This document shows, one piece after another, positions 26,885 through 35,492 of a DNA stretch of 64,000 nucleotides. The position numbers were made by a program, and so were the translations under genes. This DNA comes from Pseudomonas guariconensis (GTDB taxonomy: Bacteria; Pseudomonadota; Gammaproteobacteria; Pseudomonadales; Pseudomonadaceae), in NCBI RefSeq assembly GCF_024127895.1, contig NZ_JAMYBK010000002.1, forward strand, positions 310,001 through 374,000, given 5' to 3'. Positions within the stretch are counted from its first letter, which is position 1, and each line of letters begins with the position of its first letter. The notes beneath the pieces are model-generated. The model was not told the origin of the DNA. It did not search any database and worked only from the letters and a program-made list of their open reading frames with translations.

Positions 26885-27639
26885 ACATGCGCATTCTCAA
26901 GGTGATTTCCCTGCTGCTCGACTACCCCGAGGCGCCGCTGTGGCAGGCCCGTGCCGAGCTGGCCCAGGCGATCGACGCCGCCCGCCAGATCAGCCCCGCC
27001 CAGCGCGCGGCGTTGCGCTGCCTGCTCGACGAACTGACCGGCGCCGAGCCAATGGATGTCCAGGAGCGCTACGACGCGCTGTTCGAACGGGGCCGGGCGT
27101 TGTCCCTGCTGCTGTTCGAGCACGTGCATGGCGAGTCCCGCGACCGTGGCCAGGCCATGGTCGACCTGATGGCCCAGTACGAAGCCGCCGGCTTTGCCAT
27201 CGGCGTGCGCGAGCTGCCGGACTACATCCCGCTGTACCTGGAGTACCTCGCGACCTGCGACGACCTGGGCGCCCGCGAGGGCCTGGCCGATGTAGCGCAC
27301 CTGCTGGCACTGCTGGCTGCGCGCCTGGAGGAGCGGGGCAGCCGCTACGCGGCGTGTTTCCGGGCCCTGTTGCAGATCGCCGGGGTGCAACCGGGCCAGG
27401 TCATGGAGGCTGCCCGCGAACGGGTGGCCGACGAGCCACGCGACGACTCGTTGGAAGCGATGGACAAGGTCTGGGAGGAAGAGGCCGTGGACTTTCTCAA
27501 GGCCGAGCAGCAGGAGCGCTGCGCCAGCCAGCCACGTGCGCCTGGCAAGGCGCGCGAGGAGGTGCCGGTGCCGTTGCACTGGGTGGATTTCAAGCATGAG
27601 GGGGCGGATGCCCAGGCTCGGGAGGTGCGCAATGTCTAA
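26881..27639 (+). CDS. narJ: nitrate reductase assembly chaperone NarJ
   Basis: Dedicated cytoplasmic chaperone that holds NarG while the molybdenum cofactor and FS0 cluster are inserted and controls docking to NarI. The 252-residue protein starts MNMRILKVISLLLDYPEAPL. The conserved TorD/NarJ helical core includes LFEHVHGESRDRGQAMVDL and LPDYIPLYLEYLA. The C-terminal 60 residues are charged and more variable. Its start overlaps the narH stop, and its stop overlaps the narI start by 8 bases, so stoichiometry is probably set by translational coupling. Confidence 0.95.
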   Translation: MNMRILKVISLLLDYPEAPLWQARAELAQAIDAARQISPAQRAALRCLLDELTGAEPMDVQERYDALFERGRALSLLLFEHVHGESRDRGQAMVDLMAQYEAAGFAIGVRELPDYIPLYLEYLATCDDLGAREGLADVAHLLALLAARLEERGSRYAACFRALLQIAGVQPGQVMEAARERVADEPRDDSLEAMDKVWEEEAVDFLKAEQQERCASQPRAPGKAREEVPVPLHWVDFKHEGADAQAREVRNV

Positions 27640-28327
27640 CGTCGATCTGCTGGTGTTCGGGGTCTACCCGTACATCGCCCTGGCCATCTGCCTGGTCGGC
27701 AGTTGGGCGCGCTTCGACCTGTCGCAGTACAGCTGGAAGGCCGGCTCCAACCAGATCTTCAGCCAGACCCCGGCCGACCGGCGCTACATGCGCATCGCCA
27801 GCAACCTGTTCCACGTCGGCGTGCTGTTCATCCTCGCCGGCCACTTCGTCGGCCTGCTGACGCCCGAGGCGGTGTACCACCATGTCATCGGCACTGCCGA
27901 GAAGCAGTTGCTGGCCATGGTGTCGGGTGGTTTCTTCGGCGTGCTGTGCTTCATCGGCCTGGTGATGTTGCTGCATCGGCGCCTGTTCAACCCACGGGTA
28001 CGTGCCAGCTCGAGCGTCTCCGACATCCTGATCCTGGTGGTGTTGCTGACCCAGCTGTCGCTCGGCCTGCTGACCATCGTCGCGTCCACCCAGCACCTGG
28101 ACGGCTCGGTGATGGTGATGCTGGCCGACTGGGCGCAGTACACCGTGACCTTGCAACCGCAACGGGCGGCCGCGGCGATCGCCCAGGTGGGCCTGGTGTA
28201 CAAGCTGCACGTGTTCCTCGGCCTGACCCTGTTCGTGCTGTTCCCCTTCACCCGCCTGGTGCATTTCGTCAGCGCGCCGGTGTGGTACCTGGGCCGGCGC
28301 TACCAGATCGTGCGCCAGAAAGGTTGA
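27632..28327 (+). CDS. narI: respiratory nitrate reductase gamma subunit NarI
   Basis: Cytochrome b membrane anchor that oxidises quinol and feeds electrons to NarH. At 231 residues it has about five helices. Haem-binding histidines are visible in FHVGVLFILAGHFVGL near the N-terminus and in KLHVFLGLTLFV and TRLVHF near the C-terminus, the paired His pattern of NarI. The start ATG 27632 lies inside the end of narJ; upstream codons in the same frame encode an Arg-rich stretch unlike NarI. A GC hairpin follows its stop, then the isomerase gene. Confidence 0.95.
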   Translation: MSNVDLLVFGVYPYIALAICLVGSWARFDLSQYSWKAGSNQIFSQTPADRRYMRIASNLFHVGVLFILAGHFVGLLTPEAVYHHVIGTAEKQLLAMVSGGFFGVLCFIGLVMLLHRRLFNPRVRASSSVSDILILVVLLTQLSLGLLTIVASTQHLDGSVMVMLADWAQYTVTLQPQRAAAAIAQVGLVYKLHVFLGLTLFVLFPFTRLVHFVSAPVWYLGRRYQIVRQKG

Positions 28328-28334
28328 TGACCGT

Positions 28335-28350
28335 GGGGGCGCGAGCCCCC
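28335..28350. other. GC hairpin between narI and the isomerase gene
   Basis: GGGGGC and GCCCCC flank a GCGA loop 7 bases after the narI stop, with no following T-run. It may protect the narGHJI message end or reduce read-through into the isomerase and moaA genes. Confidence 0.4.
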
Positions 28351-28374
28351 GCACTGGATGAAGGAGGCCCGAAC

Positions 28375-29220
28375 ATGGGCATTGCAAATACCCACGAGCA
28401 GCTGCCGGATGCCGCGACGCTGATCGCGACCAGCGAGCTGCAGTGGCCGCGTATCACGGTCAATGGCGTGGCCCTCGAAGGGGCGGCGATCGCCCGCGAG
28501 CTGCAGTACCACCCGGCGCCGAGCCGCGAGGAGGCGATCTTCCTGGCCAGCCAGGCGTTGGTGGTGCGTGAACTGCTGCGCCAGCGCATCGCGCAACTGG
28601 GCTTGCAGGCGCAGTGCGCGCAGGGCGAAAGCGAGGAAGAGGCGCTGACCCGGATGCTGATCGAGCAGGAGCTGCAACTGCCGGGTGCCGACGAAGCCAT
28701 TTGCCGGCACTACTACGACAACAACCGCGAACGCTACACCAGCGCGCCGCTGCTGGCCGTGCGGCATATCCTGCTGGCCTGCGCCCCGGACGATGCCGAG
28801 GCGCGCAGCCACGCCAGGGCCTTGGGCGAACGCCTGATCGCCCAGCTGGCCGAGGATGGCGCGCGTTTCGCCGAGCTGGCGCTGGCCCACTCGGGGTGCC
28901 CGTCGAAAGAGCAGGGCGGGGCGCTGGGGCAGATCAGCCTGGGGCAGACCGTGCCTGAGTTCGAGCGGCAACTGCTGCGCCTGCCGCCAGGGCTGGCGCA
29001 GCAGCCGCTGGAAAGCCGCTATGGCGTGCACCTGGTGTGGATCGACCAGCGTGTCGAAGGCCGTGCGTTGCCGTTCGCGGTGGTGCACGAGGCGATTCGT
29101 GCCGAGCTCGATCAGCGCGTGTGGCAGGTGGCGGTGGCGCAGTACCTCAAGAACCTGGTCGGCCAGGCTGATATCCGCGGCATCTTGCTCGATGGCGCGG
29201 ATTCGCCGTTGGTTCAATAG
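28375..29220 (+). CDS. parvulin-type peptidyl-prolyl isomerase of the nar operon
   Basis: A 281-residue NifM-like protein whose C-terminal half is a parvulin (PpiC) rotamase domain: LLAVRHILLACAP, then FAELALAHSGCPSKEQGGAL and LESRYGVHLVWIDQ. The N-terminal half is a helical SurA/NifM-like region. No signal peptide is visible, so it should act in the cytoplasm. It starts at ATG 28375 behind AAGGAGG. P. aeruginosa carries a similar gene between narI and moaA1, so a role in folding nitrate reductase is plausible but unproven here. Confidence 0.85.
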   Translation: MGIANTHEQLPDAATLIATSELQWPRITVNGVALEGAAIARELQYHPAPSREEAIFLASQALVVRELLRQRIAQLGLQAQCAQGESEEEALTRMLIEQELQLPGADEAICRHYYDNNRERYTSAPLLAVRHILLACAPDDAEARSHARALGERLIAQLAEDGARFAELALAHSGCPSKEQGGALGQISLGQTVPEFERQLLRLPPGLAQQPLESRYGVHLVWIDQRVEGRALPFAVVHEAIRAELDQRVWQVAVAQYLKNLVGQADIRGILLDGADSPLVQ

Positions 29221-29286
29221 CGTTTTGCGCGCCTCTTCGTGGGCTTGCCGGCGATGGGCTGCCAGGCAGCCCCAAGGACTCTCCGA

Positions 29287-30276
29287 ATGAACACCCTGCT
29301 GCTCGACGGCCACGGCCGGAAAATCGACTACCTGCGCATCTCGGTCACCGACCGCTGCGATTTGCGCTGCGTCTACTGCATGGCCGAACACATGCATTTC
29401 CTTCCCCGCCAGCAGGTGCTGAGCCTGGAAGAAATCGAGCGTGTGGCGCGGCTGTTCGTCAGCCAGGGCGTGCGCAAGATCCGCCTCACCGGCGGCGAGC
29501 CGTTGGTGCGCCCTGGCATCGTCGGCCTGTGCGAGCGTATCGCGACGCTGCCGGGCCTGCGCGAACTGGTGATGACCAGCAACGGCTCGCAACTGGCCAA
29601 ACTGGCCCATCCGTTGGCCCAGGCTGGCGTCAAGCGCCTCAACATCAGCCTCGACACCCTCGACCCCAAACGCTTCCGTGCCATCACCCGCACCGGTGAG
29701 CTCGACCGTGTGCTGCACGGCATCGAGGCGGCACGCTCGGCAGGTTTTGCCGCCATCAAGCTCAACACCGTGGTGATGCATGGCCGCAATAGCGACGAAG
29801 TGCCCGCCTTGGTCGAGTTCGCCATCGCCCACGGCCTGGATATCAGCTTCATCGAGGAAATGCCGCTGGGGGACGTGGGCCGCTCACGCCACGAAAGCTA
29901 TTGCGCCAGCACCTGGGTGCGCGAGCGCATCGCCGAACGCCATGCACTGATCGACAGCGCCGAGCAGAGCGGCGGCCCTGCCCGTTACGTGCGGGTGAGC
30001 GGGCATCCTGGTACGCGCATCGGTTTCATCTCGCCGATCAGCCAGCACTTCTGCGACACCTGCAACCGCGTGCGCATGACCGCCGAGGGGCGCCTGCTGC
30101 TGTGCCTGGGCCATGAGCACGCGCTGGACCTGCGCGGGCTGCTGCGGCGTCATCCTGGTGATGACGCGCCCGTGCTCGAGGCGATACGCCAGGCCGTGCT
30201 GCGCAAGCCTGCCCGGCACCGGTTCGACAGCGATGAGGTGCAGGTGCTGCGGTTCATGAATGCCAGCGGGGGATAG
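29287..30276 (+). CDS. moaA: GTP 3',8-cyclase MoaA
   Basis: Radical SAM enzyme for the first step of molybdopterin synthesis, cyclising GTP. The 329-residue protein has the N-terminal SAM cluster C24-x3-C28-x2-C31 (RCDLRCVYC) and the C-terminal second cluster [20 protein letters not shown], both intact. The GGEP-like motif is LTGGEPLVR. One oddity: MoaA proteins usually end in GG, and this one ends in ASGG, so the activating tail is preserved. It is the last gene of the nar operon and a separate copy from any housekeeping moaA. A hairpin follows the stop. Confidence 0.95.
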   Translation: MNTLLLDGHGRKIDYLRISVTDRCDLRCVYCMAEHMHFLPRQQVLSLEEIERVARLFVSQGVRKIRLTGGEPLVRPGIVGLCERIATLPGLRELVMTSNGSQLAKLAHPLAQAGVKRLNISLDTLDPKRFRAITRTGELDRVLHGIEAARSAGFAAIKLNTVVMHGRNSDEVPALVEFAIAHGLDISFIEEMPLGDVGRSRHESYCASTWVRERIAERHALIDSAEQSGGPARYVRVSGHPGTRIGFISPISQHFCDTCNRVRMTAEGRLLLCLGHEHALDLRGLLRRHPGDDAPVLEAIRQAVLRKPARHRFDSDEVQVLRFMNASGG

Positions 30277-30304
30277 GGTTTGTACGAACTGGCCAGATGC
30301 TGGC

Positions 30305-30321
30305 GGGCTGCAAGACAGCCC
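30305..30321. terminator. hairpin after moaA
   Basis: GGGCTG and CAGCCC flank a 5-base loop 29 bases past the moaA stop, followed only by AATT. It is a weak terminator candidate marking the likely end of the narK1-to-moaA transcript. Confidence 0.45.
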
Positions 30322-30440
30322 AATTAGAGAGGCCTTTCGTGTAGGGGCGGCGAGTGTCGATCGCAAAAGCTGGGCAGGACCTGCCGATTCGTTCTAGGTT
30401 TATTGGCGCAGGAAAAAGAACAATAAGTGGAGACTTCGCC

Positions 30441-31391
30441 ATGAACCGAGCCCTTCGACTGGCATTGGCCAGCACCGTTTTTGCCGTCTGCGCCACGGCC
30501 CAGGCCGCGCCCACCTTCATCAACATCCTCACGGGCGGCACCAGCGGTGTCTATTACCCCATCGGTGTGGGGATATCGCAGATCTACAGCCATGGCATCG
30601 AGGGCAGCAAGACCTCGGTCCAGGCCACCAAGGCCTCGGTGGAGAACCTCAATCTCCTGCAAGCCGGGCGGGGGGAGCTGGCTTTCGCGCTCGGTGACTC
30701 GGTGGCCGATGCCTGGAAAGGCGACGCCGAGGCGGGTTTCAAGACGCCGTTGAAGAAGCTGCGGGCCATCGCCGGTACCTACCCCAACTACATCCAGATC
30801 GTCGCCAGCAAGGAGTCGGGGATCGAATCCCTGGATGACCTCAAGGGCAAGCGCATCTCGGTGGGCGCGCCCAAGTCCGGCACCGAGCTCAACGCCCGCG
30901 CCATCTTCAAGGCCGCAGGGCTCAGCTACCAGGACATGGGTAAGGTCGAATACCTGCCCTATGCCGAGTCCGTCGAACTGATCAAGAACCGCCAGCTCGA
31001 CGCCACGCTGCAGTCCTCCGGGCTCGGCCAGGCAGCTATCCGCGACCTGGCTGCCACCTTGCCGGTGGTGTTCGTACCCATTCCCGCCGATGTGGTGGCC
31101 AAGATCGGCAACAACGCCTACCAGCAGGCCGCTATCCCCGCCGGGACCTACGATGGGCAGGATGCCGAGGTACCTACCGCAGCCATCAACAACATCCTGG
31201 TCACCCATGAAGGCATCAGCGACGACCTGGCCTACCAGATGACCAAGCTGATCTTCGAAAACCTCCCGCGACTGGTCACGGCCCATGCCGCGGCGAAGGA
31301 CATCCGCGTGGAAAATGCCGCGACGAACCTGCCGATCCCCCTGCATCCTGGCGCGGAGCGTTACTACAAGGAAAAGAACCTGCTCCCCTGA
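30441..31391 (+). CDS. TAXI-family TRAP transporter substrate-binding protein
   Basis: Periplasmic binding protein of a TRAP transporter. The 316-residue protein has a signal peptide (LALASTVFAVCATAQAAP). The TAXI signature follows: INILTGGTSGVYYPIGVGI, LGDSVADAW, and SVGAPKSGTELNARAIF. The start at ATG 30441 follows GTGGAGA. It is followed after 28 bases by the fused permease. TAXI transporters import small organic acids such as 2-oxoglutarate or glutamate in the few studied cases; the substrate here cannot be told from sequence. Confidence 0.9.
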   Translation: MNRALRLALASTVFAVCATAQAAPTFINILTGGTSGVYYPIGVGISQIYSHGIEGSKTSVQATKASVENLNLLQAGRGELAFALGDSVADAWKGDAEAGFKTPLKKLRAIAGTYPNYIQIVASKESGIESLDDLKGKRISVGAPKSGTELNARAIFKAAGLSYQDMGKVEYLPYAESVELIKNRQLDATLQSSGLGQAAIRDLAATLPVVFVPIPADVVAKIGNNAYQQAAIPAGTYDGQDAEVPTAAINNILVTHEGISDDLAYQMTKLIFENLPRLVTAHAAAKDIRVENAATNLPIPLHPGAERYYKEKNLLP

Positions 31392-31419
31392 AACCATCGT
31401 CGAACCGTGGGAGCAGCGC

Positions 31420-33447
31420 ATGAGCGATACCACCCAAGGCCTGCAGGCCAGCACCGATCGATGGCCTGCCACTCTCTTCGCCGTCGCCCTGGCGTTTTCG
31501 ATCTTCCAGGTCGCCACCGCGGCCTTCCCGTTGATCTCCACCCAGGTACTGCGGGCGGTCCATGTGGGGTTCCTGCTTCTGGTCGTATACCTGAGCTACC
31601 CGCTCGCCGGCCATCGCCGGCCCTGGCAGCCCATGGCCTGGCTGCTGGGGCTCGCGGGCATGGGCACCGCGTTTTACCAGTGGTATTTCGAAGGTGAGCT
31701 GATCCAGCGCTCTGGCGAGCTGACCACAGGCGACCTGGTGATCGGGCTGGTGCTGATCGGCCTGGTGTTCGAGGCGGCGCGACGTGTCATGGGCATTGCC
31801 CTGCCGATCATCTGTGCGTTGTTCCTGGCCTATGGCGTGTTCGGCCAGTACCTGCCGGGAGAGCTGGCTCACCGGGGCTACGGCCTGGACCAGATGGTCA
31901 ACCAACTGGCCTTCGGTACCGAGGGGCTCTACGGTACGCCGACCTATGTGTCGGCCACCTACATCTACCTGTTCATCCTGTTCGGTGCCTTCCTCGAGCA
32001 GGCGGGGATGATCCGTCTGTTCACCGATTTCGCGATGGGGCTGTTCGGCCACCGCAGCGGTGGCCCGGCCAAGGTCTCGGTGTTTTCCTCGGCGCTGATG
32101 GGCACCATTACCGGCTCCGGAGTCGCCAATGTGGTCACCACCGGTCAGTTCACCATCCCCCTGATGAAGCGCTTTGGGTACGCGCCAGCCTTTGCCGGTG
32201 GCGTCGAGGCGACGGCCAGCATGGGGAGCCAGCTGATGCCGCCGGTCATGGGGGCAGTGGCTTTCATCATGGCCGAGACGATCAACGTGCCTTACGCCGA
32301 GGTGGCCAAGGCGGCGCTGATCCCGGCCTTGCTGTATTTCGGCTCAGTCTACTGGATGGTCCATCTGGAGGCCCGGCGCAGCCAATTGCACGGCCTGCCA
32401 CGCGAGCAGTGCCCAAGCGCCTGGGGGGCGTTGCGTGAGCGTTGGTTCCTGCTGGTGCCGCTCATCATCCTGGTGGTCTTGCTGTTCTCCGGGCGCACGC
32501 CGCTGTATTCGGGAATGGTCGGGCTGGCCCTGACAGCCATCGTCATCCTGGGTTCGGCGATCATCCTGCGCGCTGGCAAGACCTGGCTGCGGGTGGCCTT
32601 CTGGATCGCCCTGGGTGTGCTTTGCTCGGGTTTCTTCCGCATGGGCATCGGCGTCATCCTGCTGGTGATCGCCGCACTCGCTTTGGCGTGCTGCTTCGTC
32701 CAGGGCGGCCGGGCGACGCTTCGCGCTTGTGTCATGGCACTGGTCGAGGGCGCGCGCCATGCGGTACCGGTGGGCATCGCCTGCACACTGGTCGGGGTGA
32801 TCATTGGCGTCATCTCGCTGACTGGCCTGGCCACTACCTTTGCCGGCTACATTCTGGACTTGGGGCGCGACAACCTGTTCTTGTCGTTGGTGCTGACCAT
32901 GTTCACCTGCCTGGTGCTGGGCATGGGCATCCCGACCATTCCCAACTACATCATCACCAGCTCCATTGCCGCCCCGGCCTTGCTGGAGCTTGGGGTGCCG
33001 CTGATCGTCTCGCACATGTTCGTGTTCTACTTCGGCATCCTCGCCGACCTTACCCCGCCGGTGGCGCTGGCATGTTTCGCCGCCGCGCCCATCGCCAAGG
33101 AAAGGGGGCTGCTGATCAGCATCTGGGCAGTGCGCATCGCACTGGCCGGGTTCGTCGTGCCGTTCATGGCGGTATACGATCCGGCGCTGATGATGCAGGG
33201 CGACAGCTGGAGCGCCACCCTGTACATGCTGGTCAAGGCCATGTTCGCGGTGACGCTCTGGGGCTGTGCCTCGATCGGCCACCTGCGAGGGCCCATGCCC
33301 TGGTGGGAGCGCCTGTTGGCATTTGCCGCTGGTGTGTCGTTGATCCTTGCGCTGCCTATCAGCGACGAAGCGGGCTTCGCCCTGGGGGCGATCGTGCTGG
33401 GCTGGCATTGCTGGCGACAGCGTCCGCCTACCCAGCAGCCGGCATGA
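31420..33447 (+). CDS. TRAP transporter fused permease (DctQM)
   Basis: Membrane component combining the small (Q) and large (M) TRAP subunits in one 675-residue polypeptide with many helices. TRAP M-type signatures include GTITGSGVANVVTTGQFTI, TASMGSQLMPPVMGAVAF and LGMGIPTIPNYIITSSIAAP. I place the start at ATG 31420 (MSDTTQGLQASTDRWPA) after GGGAGCAG. Transport is driven by an ion gradient rather than ATP. The stop overlaps the DUF1850 start in ATGA, so the three genes form one operon. Confidence 0.92.
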   Translation: MSDTTQGLQASTDRWPATLFAVALAFSIFQVATAAFPLISTQVLRAVHVGFLLLVVYLSYPLAGHRRPWQPMAWLLGLAGMGTAFYQWYFEGELIQRSGELTTGDLVIGLVLIGLVFEAARRVMGIALPIICALFLAYGVFGQYLPGELAHRGYGLDQMVNQLAFGTEGLYGTPTYVSATYIYLFILFGAFLEQAGMIRLFTDFAMGLFGHRSGGPAKVSVFSSALMGTITGSGVANVVTTGQFTIPLMKRFGYAPAFAGGVEATASMGSQLMPPVMGAVAFIMAETINVPYAEVAKAALIPALLYFGSVYWMVHLEARRSQLHGLPREQCPSAWGALRERWFLLVPLIILVVLLFSGRTPLYSGMVGLALTAIVILGSAIILRAGKTWLRVAFWIALGVLCSGFFRMGIGVILLVIAALALACCFVQGGRATLRACVMALVEGARHAVPVGIACTLVGVIIGVISLTGLATTFAGYILDLGRDNLFLSLVLTMFTCLVLGMGIPTIPNYIITSSIAAPALLELGVPLIVSHMFVFYFGILADLTPPVALACFAAAPIAKERGLLISIWAVRIALAGFVVPFMAVYDPALMMQGDSWSATLYMLVKAMFAVTLWGCASIGHLRGPMPWWERLLAFAAGVSLILALPISDEAGFALGAIVLGWHCWRQRPPTQQPA

Positions 33448-33860
33448 CCAGCTTGTGCATTGGGCTCGCGGGGGTGGTCTGGGTCAGCCTGCCGCTGCAC
33501 GACTTCACCCTGGCCTGGCAGCACAGCATCGAGAAGATCCGCTGGGAGGAGGATTACCAGGTGACGCCTGCAGGCTTGGTCCTGGGCGAGGCGCGCGTGC
33601 GCGGTAATGGCGCAGGCATGGACATCCCGGACGATGCCCGCCTGCGTGATGGTGCCTGGCATTACCATCGGCAACTGCCACCCTTGCAACCCCTGCGCGC
33701 CGGACGCACGCCCGAGGCTGGCGATTACCAGGTGTGTGCCGCTGGCCGATGCCAGTGGTTGTCGGACTGGTTGGGACCACCGAAACAGGACGTCGCCGCC
33801 GTGGACTTCTGGGCTTGCGAGCGACCTCAGTCGGACCCTCTGCGAGTTGCACAGCCCTGA
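33444..33860 (+). CDS. DUF1850 protein linked to the TRAP transporter
   Basis: A 138-residue protein with a short hydrophobic N-terminus (LCIGLAGVVWVSLPL) that may be a signal anchor. The DUF1850 pattern is visible: FTLAWQHSIEKIRWEEDY and ARLRDGAWHYHRQLP. DUF1850 genes are regularly found beside TAXI TRAP operons, but the function is unknown; a periplasmic accessory role is a guess. The ATG overlaps the permease stop. Two Cys in VCAAGRCQWL could form a disulfide. Confidence 0.82.
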   Translation: MTSLCIGLAGVVWVSLPLHDFTLAWQHSIEKIRWEEDYQVTPAGLVLGEARVRGNGAGMDIPDDARLRDGAWHYHRQLPPLQPLRAGRTPEAGDYQVCAAGRCQWLSDWLGPPKQDVAAVDFWACERPQSDPLRVAQP

Positions 33861-33968
33861 TGCCGGCCAGGCTGTGCAGCAGAACCGGCTTGCCATGTGT
33901 TCGCGTTCGATCGGGGGCGTTAGCGGCTCTCCTATGATCGCGACGTTCTGCCTCAGGGGGATGGGGCA

Positions 33969-34088
33969 GAAGGTGCCGCGCAGGGTCAGCATGTAGTTGC
34001 GCGGCTCGCCATACCAGTTGTTGCGGTCGATGGCGCCGATGGTCTGGTAGTACTTCTTGTCGAACAGGTTGTTGCCGTTCAGCGCCGC
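33969..34088 (-). pseudogene. C-terminal remnant of a TonB-dependent receptor
   Basis: Read on the minus strand, this stretch encodes about 40 residues that look like the last beta-strands of a siderophore receptor: LNGNNLFDKKYYQTIGAIDR, then NWYGEPRNYMLTLRGTF, ending in the aromatic residue typical of outer-membrane barrels. There is an in-frame TGA just upstream (34089-34091) and no stop after the terminal Phe, so it is a decayed fragment without a start. The rest of the gene is absent; the Abi gene starts nearby. It points to a past deletion or insertion. Confidence 0.8.
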
Positions 34089-34115
34089 TCAGGTAGGGCC
34101 CAGCCGATATGAGCT

Positions 34116-35114
34116 TCAGTTGGACAATTGCCAGAATGGGTCTTGCTGCCAGTTGGGGGGAAAGCCCATCGCTCGCAGGTTGGTTTCTGGAAAGTCCGCC
34201 AGTAAATCATGCAATCGCCTATCCCAGCTGGTGTGTGGGCTGACCCGGCGCATCAACAGGTTGAGCATGCACAACACGGGAAACACCCGTGTGTGTTGCC
34301 CAGGCTCTTGCAGATGCTGCGGCCAGGGGAAGGTGACTGTCTTTGGCAGCTCAGGTCGAATGCCCAGCTCGCGGTTCCACAGCCGCGCATGGTGCGCGCA
34401 GATGTTGCGGATGGTGGTCAGGGTATGGAGCCAGGACTGCAGCAACGGGCCAGGTAGTTCCAGGCGGCGGGCAATGGCTTTCCTGTCTGCGTCTCGCGCC
34501 AGGCCTTTGAATAAGTGCGAGAGGTCCCCTAGGGTGATTTCTTCCATGGCGGCCCAAGCGGGCATCAGGCCTGGCGCGTCATAGGTCAGCGCATAGTGGC
34601 GGGCATAGCTTTCCTTGGCGCGTAGGTTTTTCAGCTGCTCTTTGCGTCCTGTGGATGCCTTAGAGGCATCGATGCGCCGACATTCGCGCTGATGATCCTG
34701 GCATGCCTTGTCCTGCTTGCTGCGAATGCTGTCCAGCAGCTCCGGATGTCGATAGCTGCTTTGAAACAATTGGCGCTGGAGATACCAGTGAGCACCGTGG
34801 GTCGGTCCCATGTGGTTGCTGATTGCGGCGCGTGCGGCGACTTCGATGCGCTCGATGGCATCGATGACGAGCAGGCGCAAGCGTCGATCGAAGTCGTACA
34901 AACGGGTGAGGTCGCGTAGTCGGGTGCCGGCTTTGAAAGCGTGGTCAGCATCTTCCGGAATCTGGAAGGGGCGCATGTAGGGCGTCAGGCGAAAGAAGCT
35001 GACTGCTTCGAGAAAGCAATGCGCCTTGGCTTCATCCTGAATGCTCAAGCCCCGTTGTTTGAGCAGAGCCAGCTGCGCAGGAATGTCGATGGCAGGTTTT
35101 TGGAAGGGCTTCAT
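34116..35114 (-). CDS. Abi_2 (AbiD/AbiF-like) abortive infection protein
   Basis: Predicted phage-defence protein of the Abi_2 family, a HEPN-superfamily group whose members are candidate RNases. I start it at ATG 35114 (MKPFQKPAIDIPAQLALL), where the typical family N-terminus begins; the frame stays open upstream, but those residues look unrelated. The 332-residue protein has SFFRLTPYMRPFQ, the YDFDRRLRLLVIDAIERIEV core and the HEPN signature RNICAHHARLWNREL (R236, H241; R-x4-H). Base use is visibly less GC-rich than in neighbours, suggesting transfer. A poly-T tract with a possible stem lies just before the start. Confidence 0.87.
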   Translation of the reverse strand: MKPFQKPAIDIPAQLALLKQRGLSIQDEAKAHCFLEAVSFFRLTPYMRPFQIPEDADHAFKAGTRLRDLTRLYDFDRRLRLLVIDAIERIEVAARAAISNHMGPTHGAHWYLQRQLFQSSYRHPELLDSIRSKQDKACQDHQRECRRIDASKASTGRKEQLKNLRAKESYARHYALTYDAPGLMPAWAAMEEITLGDLSHLFKGLARDADRKAIARRLELPGPLLQSWLHTLTTIRNICAHHARLWNRELGIRPELPKTVTFPWPQHLQEPGQHTRVFPVLCMLNLLMRRVSPHTSWDRRLHDLLADFPETNLRAMGFPPNWQQDPFWQLSN

Positions 35115-35129
35115 GCAAAACGGCCAGGT

Positions 35130-35186
35130 AAAAAAAACCCGCTCAATTTGTGCATAGCTGCCGAGGCAACCATAGGCATGGCGGGT
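35130..35186 (-). ncRNA. possible structured leader/terminator before the Abi gene
   Basis: On the minus strand, ACCCGC (35181-35186) can pair with GCGGGT (35137-35142), followed directly by eight T residues, with an internal TGCC/GGCA hairpin between. The run ends 15 bases before the Abi start codon. This is the shape of a short RNA ending in a terminator placed upstream of the gene; an RNA motif upstream of AbiF-type genes has been described. I cannot confirm membership, and the outer stem spans a large loop. Confidence 0.35.
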
Positions 35187-35492
35187 GTGTTGTGCGCAAG
35201 GGTATGCAGTGCTGCGCAGTTTTGCAAGGTAGTTTGGCACCGTGCTGATGAGAGGGGGAGGTGAAATCGGGGCAGCAAATCACTTACTCCCTCCCGTCAA
35301 GGCCCGCTGCGGGCTCTAGCCGCTGAGGGTGCATTGCACGGTGTGTAAGGATTTGCAAAAGAAATGTCACGCGATTGTACGGCGTGACTGAGGGCACGGC
35401 GGGGTGGTTTGCGCAAGCCGCACGAGCTGCCGGATTCGAATCGTACTTGGGCTGAACCACCGCGGTTGCGGCGTGGCTTTTCAGGTTCTGGG
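35187..35492. other. intergenic stretch, no gene seen
   Basis: About 300 bases between the cysteine-peptidase-like gene and the Abi gene, both reading leftward. It is AT-richer than the surroundings in places and has no ORF resembling a protein family. The minus-strand promoter for the Abi gene presumably lies here, but no convincing -35/-10 pair was found. Confidence 0.4.

Noticed and set aside
35115-35240. Longer N-terminus for the Abi protein
   Set aside because: The frame is open, but the extra 42 residues do not look like the family and the stretch holds a T-tract and a possible RNA structure. The start at 35114 fits better.
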